Origin: Kineosporiaceae bacterium
GTDB taxonomy: Bacteria; Actinomycetota; Actinomycetes; Actinomycetales; Kineosporiaceae
Assembly: GCA_016794595.1 (NCBI GenBank)
Contig: JAEUJN010000107.1
Coordinates: 1 to 64,000 of the forward strand
Length of the DNA stretch: 64,000 nt
Direction: 5' to 3'
The notes under the pieces: generated by a model
Databases searched by the model: none
Told to the model about the DNA's origin: nothing
What the model saw: the letters and a program-made list of their open reading frames with translations, nothing else
Shown: in pieces, positions 40,804 to 49,073 of the stretch
Layout: every line of letters starts with the position of its first letter
How positions within the stretch are numbered: the first letter of the stretch is position 1
Translations under genes and position numbers: made by a program

Positions 40804-40821
40804 AATGATTCGTGAATCATT
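40804..40821. promoter_or_regulatory. 18-bp palindrome upstream of the baeRF-type gene
   Basis: AATGATTC and GAATCATT are exact reverse complements with a 2-nt centre, AT-rich in a very GC-rich background, 10 bp after the regulator stop and 114 bp before the next start. It is a candidate operator for the winged-helix protein. Confidence 0.45.
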
Positions 40822-40935
40822 GATCCTGAGTAGTCGGGGCGCCGGCCGGACGGCGCGGTGCCCGGGCGCTCCGGTGGGTCGGGCGGCCTGAGGCCGTCGA
40901 GGGGGACCCTCCGACCCCCCACGGCAGGAGGAGCC

Positions 40936-42192
40936 ATGCCGACCACCGATCCCACCCCCGCCCGCCGAGTACGGCCCCTGACCACCGAGGTCACTGCCCA
41001 GATCATCGCCGAGGCGCCTGCACCCGGTGCACCGCAGATCGCCCCGGACCTCCCGCGGCCGATCGACCCGGGCCCGGTCCTGGGCGTCACGCGCGCGCAA
41101 CCCGGCGACCCACTCGACCCGACCGACGTCGCGACTGCCCCACCCGGCCCGAGCCCGGCGCTGGTGACCGCCCTCCAGTCGGTGCAGGGCTACCCCTGTG
41201 TCTCCCTGCTGCTGGCCACCCGGCCCGGCCCCCGGATGGACCGCATCGACGTCGAGCGGCTCGAGCGGTTGCGTCTCAACGCGATCTCGCGACTGGGCGC
41301 CGAACGTCTGCTGGAGGCCGAGCAGGAGACGATCCTCCTGCTGGATCGGCTGGTGCAGGAGGCGATCTCGGGTCCGACGGACCGGGCCCTGGCGCTGTAC
41401 GCCGGTAGGGGGGTCGCCCGAGCGGTGTTGCTCGGCGTCGAGGTGGAGGACCGAGCGGTGATCGACCCGACGTTCGCCACCCGGGATCTGGTCCGGGCGC
41501 TGCACCGTACGCCTCGGCACGCCGTTCTGGTGCTGTCCTCCTCGCGGGCCGTTCTCCTCGACGGAGCCGCAGGCCGGTTGGCCCCCGCGACAGGGACCCG
41601 CTTCCCGCTGACGCTGCGGTCCCCGTCCGGCCCCGAGGACGTCGATGGTCTGCGGACGGCTCTGCGCCCGGTGGACCGAGCCCTCGGCGCTCACCTGCGC
41701 CTGCACCCCGCGCCGTTGGTCATCGCCGGGCCACAGCACCTGGTCACGACGTTCACGTCCTTGTCACGCAACGTGTCCCGGCTCGCCGGCACCGTCTACG
41801 GCGGCTTCGACGAGGTCGGCCCCGAGGAGCTGGCCCGGCGAACCCGACCGGCCCTGGAGAACTACCTCCGCTCCCGAGAGCACGCAGCGCTCGCCCACGT
41901 GAGCGACCGCGCCGGCGCCCACCGAGTGGCCTCGGGCATCGCCACCGCCTGGCTCGCCGCGCGCACGGAGCGCCCCGAGATGCTGGTCGTCGAGGAGGGC
42001 TTCCGCTTCCCGGCACGACTGTCCGCGGACGGCGACCAGGTCACCGCCGCCGCCGACGTCGAGGCCCCCGATGTCATCGATGACCTCGTCGACGAGCTCA
42101 TCGAGCTCGTGCTCGACCGGGGCGGCTGGGTCGCCCTGGCCCGGGACGGTTCACTGGCGGACCACGACAGGGTCGCCCTCACCGTGCGGTGA
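40936..42192 (+). CDS. baeRF-type (bacterial eRF1-like) protein
   Basis: The ATG at 40936 follows AGGAGGAG. The 418-aa product has a short Pro/Ala-rich lead. Then come YPCVSLLLATRPGPRMDRID (about 87-106) and LERLRLNAISRLGAERLLEA, the pattern of the baeRF family 3 group related to eRF1/Dom34 middle domains. A C-terminal region follows with FVVEEG-like MLVVEEGFRFPARLSADGDQ. baeRF proteins are proposed to act on stressed ribosomes; experimental data for this group are limited. The 3' end overlaps the convergent nucleotidyltransferase gene by 14 nt. Confidence 0.75.
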   Translation: MPTTDPTPARRVRPLTTEVTAQIIAEAPAPGAPQIAPDLPRPIDPGPVLGVTRAQPGDPLDPTDVATAPPGPSPALVTALQSVQGYPCVSLLLATRPGPRMDRIDVERLERLRLNAISRLGAERLLEAEQETILLLDRLVQEAISGPTDRALALYAGRGVARAVLLGVEVEDRAVIDPTFATRDLVRALHRTPRHAVLVLSSSRAVLLDGAAGRLAPATGTRFPLTLRSPSGPEDVDGLRTALRPVDRALGAHLRLHPAPLVIAGPQHLVTTFTSLSRNVSRLAGTVYGGFDEVGPEELARRTRPALENYLRSREHAALAHVSDRAGAHRVASGIATAWLAARTERPEMLVVEEGFRFPARLSADGDQVTAAADVEAPDVIDDLVDELIELVLDRGGWVALARDGSLADHDRVALTVR

Positions 42193-42946
42193 CACCGGCC
42201 CGGGCGGCAGGCGGCTGGGGCCAGCCGAGTCGGGTGGCGATCACGTCTGCGGCAGCGCTGGGGTAGTCGTCCCAGCCTGGTTCGAGCAGCTCCCGGGAGA
42301 GGTCGAAGAGCCCGCGGGCGCAGCTCTCCACGTCGGAGTCGAGCAGGAGCGTGAGCCGATCGGCGACCACGGGGAGTGCCTGTTCGAGACGACGGAGCGG
42401 GTCGAACGGGTTGCGGGCGGCGCCCGGCGCCAGCCGTTGGCGCAGGGCCTCCGCCAGCGCGGTCAGCGCCCAGGCGCGGACATGGGTGTTCCCTGCGACG
42501 CGCTCACCCCGACGCACCCTGCCCACACCGATGTAGAGCTTCGCCAGGAACGCGCGCACCTGCGACGAGGCCGGCGGCGGCGGGTCGGGTGCGGCGAAGG
42601 ACAGATCGCCCCCGTCGAGCAGCACCTCGCGGTCAGGGTCCCGCAGCAGCCAGGGCGTGCCGGCTCCGAACTCGTAGAGCACACCGTCGGCGTAGAGCGC
42701 CACCCCACCCTGCCCGGCGTCCCGCGCCGTCATGACCAGGTGCTCGGGATGAGGCAGGAACGGCCAATCGGCACCCGGACGGTCGTGCTGCCCGGCCGCG
42801 AGGAACACGGTGAAGTCCAGATCCGACCACTCGTCGCGCCGTCCCCCGCCCTCGCCCGCCGAGGAGCCGTACACCACCAGGCTGGTCACGCCCGGCGTGC
42901 GGCGGCACTGCGCGAGCAGGGCTTCTCGATGCTCCTGGAGGTTCAT
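42179..42946 (-). CDS. Nucleotidyltransferase-domain protein
   Basis: The 255-aa product has the pol-beta-type signature GSS-x(12)-D-x-D (VTSLVVYGSSAGEGG, DEWSDLDFTVFLA; about residues 22-50). A C-terminal helical bundle follows with VRAFLAKLYIGVGRVRRGER near 150. The architecture resembles aminoglycoside or lincosamide nucleotidyltransferases and LinF-like proteins. The substrate cannot be assigned. Confidence 0.85.
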   Translation of the reverse strand: MNLQEHREALLAQCRRTPGVTSLVVYGSSAGEGGGRRDEWSDLDFTVFLAAGQHDRPGADWPFLPHPEHLVMTARDAGQGGVALYADGVLYEFGAGTPWLLRDPDREVLLDGGDLSFAAPDPPPPASSQVRAFLAKLYIGVGRVRRGERVAGNTHVRAWALTALAEALRQRLAPGAARNPFDPLRRLEQALPVVADRLTLLLDSDVESCARGLFDLSRELLEPGWDDYPSAAADVIATRLGWPQPPAARAGVTAR

Positions 42947-43108
42947 GGGCCGATTGTCCGGGGTGGCGGTCGAGGGCGAGCATCGGGGTCGGTCCCCGCC
43001 GCCACGACGCGCGGGATCCGCGGGTGACGCTCGCCACCTGCTGGTGACCGGGCACGACCGACCGGGTTACGTTGTCGCCGACGACTGCCTGCAACCACGG
43101 AGGGTGCG

Positions 43109-44410
43109 ATGACCACGACCGACGGAGCATCCCGGATGCCCGCGACCCTGACCATCGGCGAGTCCTCCGTGACCCTGCCCGAGGTGGCTGCACGGGCAGG
43201 CAACAACGGCTTCGACATCTCTTCCCTGATGCGCGCCACCGGCGACACCACCTACGACGTGGGGTTCGCGAACACGGCAGCCTGCCGGTCGGCGATCACC
43301 TTCATCGACGGTGACGCCGGGATCCTGCGGTATCGCGGTTACCCGATCGAGCAACTGGCCGAGCACTCGACGTTCCTGGAGACCGCCTACCTGGTGTTGC
43401 ACGGAGCGTTGCCCACCCAGGAGCAGCTGGCCACGTTCGAGGGCCAGGTGCGCCGGCACACCCTGATCGACGAGCGGCTGCGCGAGTTCTTCCGGGTGTT
43501 CCCCCGGCGCAGCCACCCCATGCCGGTGCTGTCCGCAGCGGTGACCGCGCTGTCGACGTTCAGCAACGACGTCAGCTTCGACCCCGCGGACATGGACCTC
43601 GCGACGGTTCGCCTGATCGCCAAGCTCCCCACCCTGGCCGCCTACGGCTACAAGAGCTCGACCGGGCACCCGTTCATGTTCCCGGACAACTCTCTCGGCT
43701 ACGTGCACAACTTCCTGCGGATGTCCTTCGGGTACCCCACCGAGCCGTACGAGATCGACCCGGCATGGGTCCGGGCGATGGATGTGCTGCTCATCCTGCA
43801 CGTCGATCACGAACAGAACTGCTCCACCTCGACGGTGCGCCTGGTCGGTTCGTCCCGCGCGAACATCTACCTGTCAGTCGCCTCCGGGATCAATGCCCTG
43901 TCCGGCCCGCTGCACGGAGGGGCGAACCAAGAGGTTGTCGCCATGCTGCAGCGCATCCGCGACGACGGCGGGGACGTGGCCTCGTTCGTGCGAAACGTCA
44001 AGGATCGCAATGGAAATGCCCGGCTGATGGGGTTCGGGCACCGGATCTACAAGAACTACGACCCGCGGGCAGCCATCATCAAACGGCACGCCGACGACAT
44101 CCTGCGGCATCACCACGCCCAGAACGCGTTGCTCGACATCGCCGTCCAGTTGGAAGAGGTCGCGCTGCGCGATCCCTACTTCGCCGAGCGCAAGCTCTAC
44201 CCCAATGTCGACTTCTACACCGGGCTGATCTACGAGGCCATGGGCTTCCCGGTCAACATGTTCACGGTGCTCTTCGCCCTGGGCCGCCTACCAGGCTGGC
44301 TCGCCCAGTGGCGGGAGATGATCGAGGACCCCGAGACCAAGATCGGTCGGCCGCGGCAGATCTACGTCGGTGAGCCCGCCCGCGACTATGTCCCGATGGA
44401 CCGGCGCTGA
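43109..44410 (+). CDS. gltA: Citrate synthase
   Basis: The ATG follows GGAGGGTGCG. The 433-aa product is a full-length type II citrate synthase: GDAGILRYRGYPIEQLAEHS (about residues 70-90), ILHVDHEQNCSTSTVRLVGS, SGPLHGGANQEVVAMLQRI, and MGFGHRIYKNYDPRA, which carries catalytic His and cofactor-binding residues. An Asp-containing DFYTGLIYEAMGFPVNMF region follows. It condenses oxaloacetate and acetyl-CoA in the TCA cycle. The gene stands alone. Confidence 0.96.
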   Translation: MTTTDGASRMPATLTIGESSVTLPEVAARAGNNGFDISSLMRATGDTTYDVGFANTAACRSAITFIDGDAGILRYRGYPIEQLAEHSTFLETAYLVLHGALPTQEQLATFEGQVRRHTLIDERLREFFRVFPRRSHPMPVLSAAVTALSTFSNDVSFDPADMDLATVRLIAKLPTLAAYGYKSSTGHPFMFPDNSLGYVHNFLRMSFGYPTEPYEIDPAWVRAMDVLLILHVDHEQNCSTSTVRLVGSSRANIYLSVASGINALSGPLHGGANQEVVAMLQRIRDDGGDVASFVRNVKDRNGNARLMGFGHRIYKNYDPRAAIIKRHADDILRHHHAQNALLDIAVQLEEVALRDPYFAERKLYPNVDFYTGLIYEAMGFPVNMFTVLFALGRLPGWLAQWREMIEDPETKIGRPRQIYVGEPARDYVPMDRR

Positions 44411-44462
44411 CCGGCGCGATGCCCTCCCCCGAGCCGCCTGTGGGATGTGCGCGGTCGTGGCC

Positions 44463-44957
44463 TCAGTCCGTGCGACACATCACGAAGCCGGTGTAGCCGT
44501 ACTCGTCCCCGTGGTCACGGCGGAGGTCGATCTCCCGACGTTCCTCAGCCACGACGTCGGCGAGCACACCGTCCTCGACGGATCCCAGGGCGTCCAGCCG
44601 CGCGGTCAGTGGGGAGTAGTACTCGCGCCACCAGTCCTCGTCCGGCAGCCGGTAGGTGGCGATCACCTCGTAGCCCTCCTCGAGAGCCGATCGCCGGCAA
44701 GCACCCACGTCCGTCATGGCGGGACAGGCGTCGGCCCAGAAGCGACGGGCCGGCCCGGAGGGTGAGTGGGTGAACCAGGTCGCCTCCGTGATCACCATGA
44801 CTCCCCGGGGACGCAGCAGCCGCCGCCAGGCTCGCAAGCCTGCCGAGAATCCCCTGATGTAGATCGCGCCCTCGCTCCAGATCAGGTCCACCGCGGTCAC
44901 CCGGGCGCCAGGGAGGTCGCTCGCGATCACCAGAGTGGCCCGACCCGGTCCGTCCAT
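44463..44957 (-). pseudogene. Truncated SAM-dependent methyltransferase (decayed)
   Basis: The frame reads LVIASDLPGARVTAVDL, then directly IWSEGAIYIRGFSAGLRAW, RRLLRPRGVMVITEATWF, and a C-terminal part (PDEDWWREYYSPLTARLD). In intact class I methyltransferases of this type a GxGxG motif I region precedes LPGARVTAVDL, and about 30 residues with the acidic motif lie between VDL and IWSEGAI. Both are missing, and a TGA lies in frame 9 codons upstream of the ATG. At 164 aa it is shorter than the usual ~250. It is read as a relic with an N-terminal loss and an internal deletion; a functional short protein is unlikely. Confidence 0.62.
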
Positions 44958-45022
44958 GGCGTGAGGATGGCCGGGTCCGGCTCAGGAGGACAAGCCCGCC
45001 CGTCGACGGCGCGTCCGGCCAC

Positions 45023-45148
45023 TCACAGATCGCGAGGTGCCCGTCCGCCGGAGGTGACGCCACGCCGCAGGTTGACGATGGCCAGGGCAAGCCCGCCCCA
45101 GAGAACGGCCATCGCGATCACCATCATCACCACGGCTTCGGCGCTCAT
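45023..45148 (-). CDS. MetS-type small subunit of an NSS amino-acid transporter
   Basis: A 41-aa protein (MSAEAVVMMVIAMAVLWGGL, then ALAIVNLRRG) with one membrane span and a basic end. Its ATG overlaps the stop of the NSS transporter gene by 4 nt. This is the MetS family, the small partner of methionine/alanine importers such as MetPS. It is too short for many gene finders. Confidence 0.86.
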   Translation of the reverse strand: MSAEAVVMMVIAMAVLWGGLALAIVNLRRGVTSGGRAPRDL

Positions 45149-46689
45149 CGGAACTCTCCCTCGGTCGCTGTCAGGGGGGTGGTGTCGCGCCAGCGCACCC
45201 GGGCCACGCCGAACGCGACCACCACGATCGCGACCGCCCCGCCCCATCCGAAGACACCGAGCATCCAGCCGGGGTAGTCGCCGTACGGCTCATCGAGTAC
45301 GGCGCGCAGCTCCTGCACCAGGATCAAGGCCAGCACGGACGGCGTGACGAAGGCCAGCATCACCCGCCACCACACCCCCAGCGGTACCGAGCCGTCCCGG
45401 TTGAGGTGATCGGCCAGGTCGGGCAGAGCGCGGAGCGCCCAGGCGAGCACGACCATGCTGACCACGGCCACCAGCAGGATCCCGAAGCGGTTGATGAAGT
45501 GATCGACGATGTCGAGGACGTGGATTCCGCTGGTGGTGCTGAACATCGCCAGGCTGAGCACTGCAGTGGGGACGCCGACCGCGAGGGTGGCCGTCAGCCG
45601 GCTCAGCTCGAACTTGTCCCGCACCGCGGAGATGACCACCTCGATGATGCTGATCAGCGAGGTGATCCCGGCGAAGACCAGACTGCCGAAGAAGAGCAGC
45701 CCGATCGCTGCCCCGCCGGGCGCCTCGTTGATGATCGCGGGGAAGGCGACGAAGGCCAGTCCGATACCGTCCGACACGACCTCGTCGACGGCGACCCCGT
45801 TGGCCCGGGCCATGAAGCCGAGCGCGGAGAACACCCCGATCCCGGCGAGCAGTTCGAAGCTGCAGTTGGACAGCCCCACCACGAGCCCCGCGCCGGTCAT
45901 GTCGGTTCGCCGTCCGACGTAGGAGGCATAGGTGATCATGATCCCGAAGCCGACAGACAGCGAGAAGAAGATCTGGCCGAAGGCCGCCGCCCACACCGCG
46001 GTGTCCCCCAGGGCACCCCACTGGGGGCTGAACAGCGCGTCGAGCCCGTCGAGGGCGCCCGGCAGGAAGAGTGAGCGGACCACCAGCACCAGGAAGGCCA
46101 GGACCAACAAGGGGATGAACACCACTGCCGTGGCGCCGATGCCCTTCTGCACCCCGAGCGCCATCACGAGCAGGACCACCAGCCAGACCACGAGCAGGGG
46201 GATCGCCACCCCGGGCACGATGTCGGTCGTCACCCCCGGGTCACCGGCCCGCAGGAACGAGGAGAAGAAGTAGGTGCCGGGGTCCGAACCCCACGCCCGC
46301 TCGACCGAGAAGAACGTGTAGCGCAACGCCCAGGCGATCACGACCGCGTAGTACACGGCGATCACGAAACAGATCCCCACCTGCCACCAGCCGATGAGCT
46401 CGCTGCGCCGGCCCGCGCGCGCGTAGGACAGCGGTGCCGACCCGCGGTACTTGTGGCCGAGCGCGTAGTCCAGGAGCAGGAACGGGAGCCCGGCGACCAG
46501 CAGCGCGACCAGGTAGGGCAGCAGGAAGGCCCCGCCACCGTTCTCGTAGGCGACGTAGGGGAATCGCCAGATGTTGCCCAACCCGACCGCAGACCCGATG
46601 GCGGCCAGGATGAAGACGCTGCGCGAGGAGAAGCTGCCGCGTCGGTGGTCGTGGCCGCTCGGGGCATCGGCCGGCGTCGGGGATGACAT
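45145..46689 (-). CDS. NSS (sodium:neurotransmitter symporter) family amino-acid importer
   Basis: The ATG at 46689 is preferred; it begins just before the family hallmark. The 514-aa product shows SVFILAAIGSAVGLGNIWRF (TM1, Na+ site), PYVAYENGGGAFLLPYLVAL and about 11-12 membrane spans. The TM6 region (FSLSVGFGIMITYASYVGRR) is also conserved. Pairing with the MetS-type subunit suggests Na+-coupled methionine/alanine uptake; the substrate is inferred from that pairing. Confidence 0.93.
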   Translation of the reverse strand: MSSPTPADAPSGHDHRRGSFSSRSVFILAAIGSAVGLGNIWRFPYVAYENGGGAFLLPYLVALLVAGLPFLLLDYALGHKYRGSAPLSYARAGRRSELIGWWQVGICFVIAVYYAVVIAWALRYTFFSVERAWGSDPGTYFFSSFLRAGDPGVTTDIVPGVAIPLLVVWLVVLLVMALGVQKGIGATAVVFIPLLVLAFLVLVVRSLFLPGALDGLDALFSPQWGALGDTAVWAAAFGQIFFSLSVGFGIMITYASYVGRRTDMTGAGLVVGLSNCSFELLAGIGVFSALGFMARANGVAVDEVVSDGIGLAFVAFPAIINEAPGGAAIGLLFFGSLVFAGITSLISIIEVVISAVRDKFELSRLTATLAVGVPTAVLSLAMFSTTSGIHVLDIVDHFINRFGILLVAVVSMVVLAWALRALPDLADHLNRDGSVPLGVWWRVMLAFVTPSVLALILVQELRAVLDEPYGDYPGWMLGVFGWGGAVAIVVVAFGVARVRWRDTTPLTATEGEFR

Positions 46690-46784
46690 CAGTCCTCCTG
46701 CGGGGCAGCAGTACCGGTCGATCCACTCTGACGTGGATGCCGGAATCTGCAACACCCGCCGTCCCCGGCCACCGGGACATCGGG

Positions 46785-47543
46785 TCAGGACGACGGGGGC
46801 TCAGTGGCTGCGGCTCGACGCAGACGCGCGAGATCCCTTCGGATGTATCGCAGATGCGCCCACTCCTCCTCGAGGATGACACGGAGGCAGTCACCGACGG
46901 TGGGGCGCCAGTCGAAGCCCCACGGATCCCTGCGTTCTTCCGCGAGCAGCTCTGCGGTGGCAGTGTCGAGGAAGTCGGACACCATCGCCTGGCGTTCGAT
47001 GCGCACGTCGAGAATCTCCTGGTACGGCGGCGGGTCCGTACGGAAGATCGAGGTGTCGAAGCCCATCTCATCGGCGCCGGTGAAGATCTGGCCGATCTCG
47101 TGGAACGGCGCCGGCACCCTCAGGATCGCGCCGCGCAGCCACGTGTCCGTCGCCAGGACGAGATGGCGCAGCGTCTGCGCCAACGACCACTCGTCATCGA
47201 CGGTGGCGTCCACCAGGTCCACCGGGGTCGTCGCCACCGTTGTCTGCCAGGCCGGCCGGACGGCATCCCAGGCCTCTCGGAGGCCCTCGGGGGTCTGCGC
47301 CTTCCGCAGGCCACGACCCGGGAACTGCCGGTCCAGCTCGGCCTCCACCAGCGGCACCACATCGACCCCGTTGACCAGAAGGCTGCCGAGGGCCAGGTCG
47401 TGACTGTCGATGTCGAGCCCGTCGACATCGACGCTGCGCATCGTCACGCCTCTGACGTCGGAGAACCGCAGGGTGGCGCCCTTGAAGCTGGTCCGGAGAA
47501 AGGTCGCGCCCTCGAACTCGCTCGAGCCGGAGTAGGTCGTCAT
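46785..47543 (-). CDS. Pentapeptide-repeat/DinB-like domain protein
   Basis: The ATG at 47543 gives 252 aa: pentapeptide-like residues 1-45 (SSEFEGATFLRTSFKGATLR), a linker with LVNGVDVVPLVEAELDRQFP, then a DinB_2-type four-helix domain (DDEWSLAQTLRHLVLATDTW, GDCLRVILEEEWAHLRYIRR). The His residues could bind metal. The frame stays open upstream to a GTG at 47657 that overlaps the neighbouring stop (GTGA), so a 290-aa form is possible. DinB-like proteins often act as bacillithiol or mycothiol-dependent enzymes; the function here is unknown. Confidence 0.85.
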   Translation of the reverse strand: MTTYSGSSEFEGATFLRTSFKGATLRFSDVRGVTMRSVDVDGLDIDSHDLALGSLLVNGVDVVPLVEAELDRQFPGRGLRKAQTPEGLREAWDAVRPAWQTTVATTPVDLVDATVDDEWSLAQTLRHLVLATDTWLRGAILRVPAPFHEIGQIFTGADEMGFDTSIFRTDPPPYQEILDVRIERQAMVSDFLDTATAELLAEERRDPWGFDWRPTVGDCLRVILEEEWAHLRYIRRDLARLRRAAATEPPSS

Positions 47544-47653
47544 CCGCGCATCATCACCGGCGCTCGGCGACACGACCAACTCCCGGAGGTCGACCCGGCC
47601 CCAGCTCGACGCCGATGTCGCATCCCCGTGCCCCTCGGTGACCGCGGACAGGG

Positions 47654-48994
47654 TCACTCGAACAGCTGCGCCCAGGGCCAGGTGGTGACCGTGGTGACGA
47701 TCTGCACCAGGCCGACGGTCACGATGACCAGCGCCGCACACGTCACGGCCCAGCGGCGGAGGCGGACCCGGCTCAGGTGCAGCGGAGCGGTGGCCTCGAG
47801 CGCGCCGAACAGCGCGCGTTGGAACCTCACCCGCCCCCACAACCCGGTGCGGTACGTGAGCACCTCGTGCCCGTCCAGTGCCTCACGCAGGGCGGTCTCG
47901 TCGGCGCTGGGGGGCACGAGTGAGCCCTGGTCGAGGGACAGCAGGTGCCTGACGGCGTCCTCCTCCCCGACCAGGACCACCCGGGCATCACGGTGGACCA
48001 ACTGGCGGATCTCCCACAGCAGCGCCTGCGAGGCCGAGGAGACATCGAGCAGGACGGCGTTGCAGGACCGGGCGAACTCGTGCACCGCGTCCTGCCAGAT
48101 GGCCGAGTCGACGGTGACCACCGTCAGGCGCGGCGCCAGGACGGCACGCGTTCCGGCGGAGACGTCCTGCGAGACCTGGGTCAGATCGGCGAGGGTCCTC
48201 ACCTGCTGCCGCTTGCGGGCCTCGGCCGAGCGCACTCCCTCGCTCACCGACCCGGCGAACATCACCATGGGGAACGCCAGCAGGATCACCAGCATCACGG
48301 CCACCAGGACCAGCAACGCCGCGAACAGCGCGACGGCGGAGCCGACCAGGAACCGGGCGGCGAGGTCCTCCCAGGGTGCCGGCCACTGCCTCCAGTCGCC
48401 GGACAAGGCCTCGAGCACCGCGAAAGGCGTTCCCTGCCAGACCGTCCAGGCGACCAGGGCCACCCAGGCAGCGAGGTAGGCACGGACCACCCAGACCCCC
48501 GCCACGGAGATCAGGCGTTGGGCGGCCGACACCAGGCGGTTGACCGCGCCCGCCACGGACACCCCCACCCGCAGGCCGGAGGCGGCTCCCTGGGGCCGCG
48601 CGGTGGTGTCGTCGAGCGTGACCACCCGCCACGAATGGCCGAGGTGGTCCAGCGCTGTCGAGACCGCGAGGATGGACTCTGTGTGACGAAACCGCCTCAG
48701 CCACAACACCATCCGTCGCGGGACGGCGCGCAGCGTCCGCGACGCGTACTGGGCGCTGACGGCAACCGCAGCCACCCACAGCCAGGTGGAGAGGACCTGC
48801 GGTCGCAGCGCGGGATCCAGGCCAGAGGTCTTGTCCAGGACGACGCCCGCGGCGGCCAGCCCGCCGAGCAGCGCCGTCCAGAATCCGAATCCCGCGATCA
48901 CCAGCAGCAGACCGCCTGCCAGGCCGCGAGCACGCCGCACCCACCGTCGCACCAGGTACCTGCGGTGCGCCGTGGAGCGCGTGATGACGGCCAT
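47654..48994 (-). CDS. Multi-pass membrane protein of unknown function
   Basis: The 446-aa product has membrane spans at about residues 24-50 (GGLLLVIAGFGFWTALLGGL), 66-82, 165-185 and 205-240 (AALLVLVAVMLVILLAFPMV). Between and after these are soluble parts (RRFRHTESILAVSTALDHLG, VVTLDD). The last 170 residues include DAVHEFARSCNAVLLDVSSA, LLWEIRQLVHRDARVVLVGE, a Rossmann/TIR-like alternation. The C-terminal ~35 residues hold a last span. It resembles the next gene (49074-50699) in domain plan. Confidence 0.76.
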   Translation of the reverse strand: MAVITRSTAHRRYLVRRWVRRARGLAGGLLLVIAGFGFWTALLGGLAAAGVVLDKTSGLDPALRPQVLSTWLWVAAVAVSAQYASRTLRAVPRRMVLWLRRFRHTESILAVSTALDHLGHSWRVVTLDDTTARPQGAASGLRVGVSVAGAVNRLVSAAQRLISVAGVWVVRAYLAAWVALVAWTVWQGTPFAVLEALSGDWRQWPAPWEDLAARFLVGSAVALFAALLVLVAVMLVILLAFPMVMFAGSVSEGVRSAEARKRQQVRTLADLTQVSQDVSAGTRAVLAPRLTVVTVDSAIWQDAVHEFARSCNAVLLDVSSASQALLWEIRQLVHRDARVVLVGEEDAVRHLLSLDQGSLVPPSADETALREALDGHEVLTYRTGLWGRVRFQRALFGALEATAPLHLSRVRLRRWAVTCAALVIVTVGLVQIVTTVTTWPWAQLFE

Positions 48995-49073
48995 GAGACC
49001 TCCGATCGTCAGGGGCCCGGGGCCCGCCCGTCCAGGGGGTGATGCTCACAGACGCCCGAACGCACGACGCGCC

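Noticed and set aside
44545-45090. Alternative minus-strand frame overlapping the methyltransferase relic
   Set aside because: Composition and lack of motifs mark it as a shadow; it is not the missing N-terminal part in another frame (no GxGxG).
46683-48479. Long plus-strand frame opposite the DinB and membrane genes
   Set aside because: Crosses two supported genes and shows Arg/Ser-rich composition without motifs.
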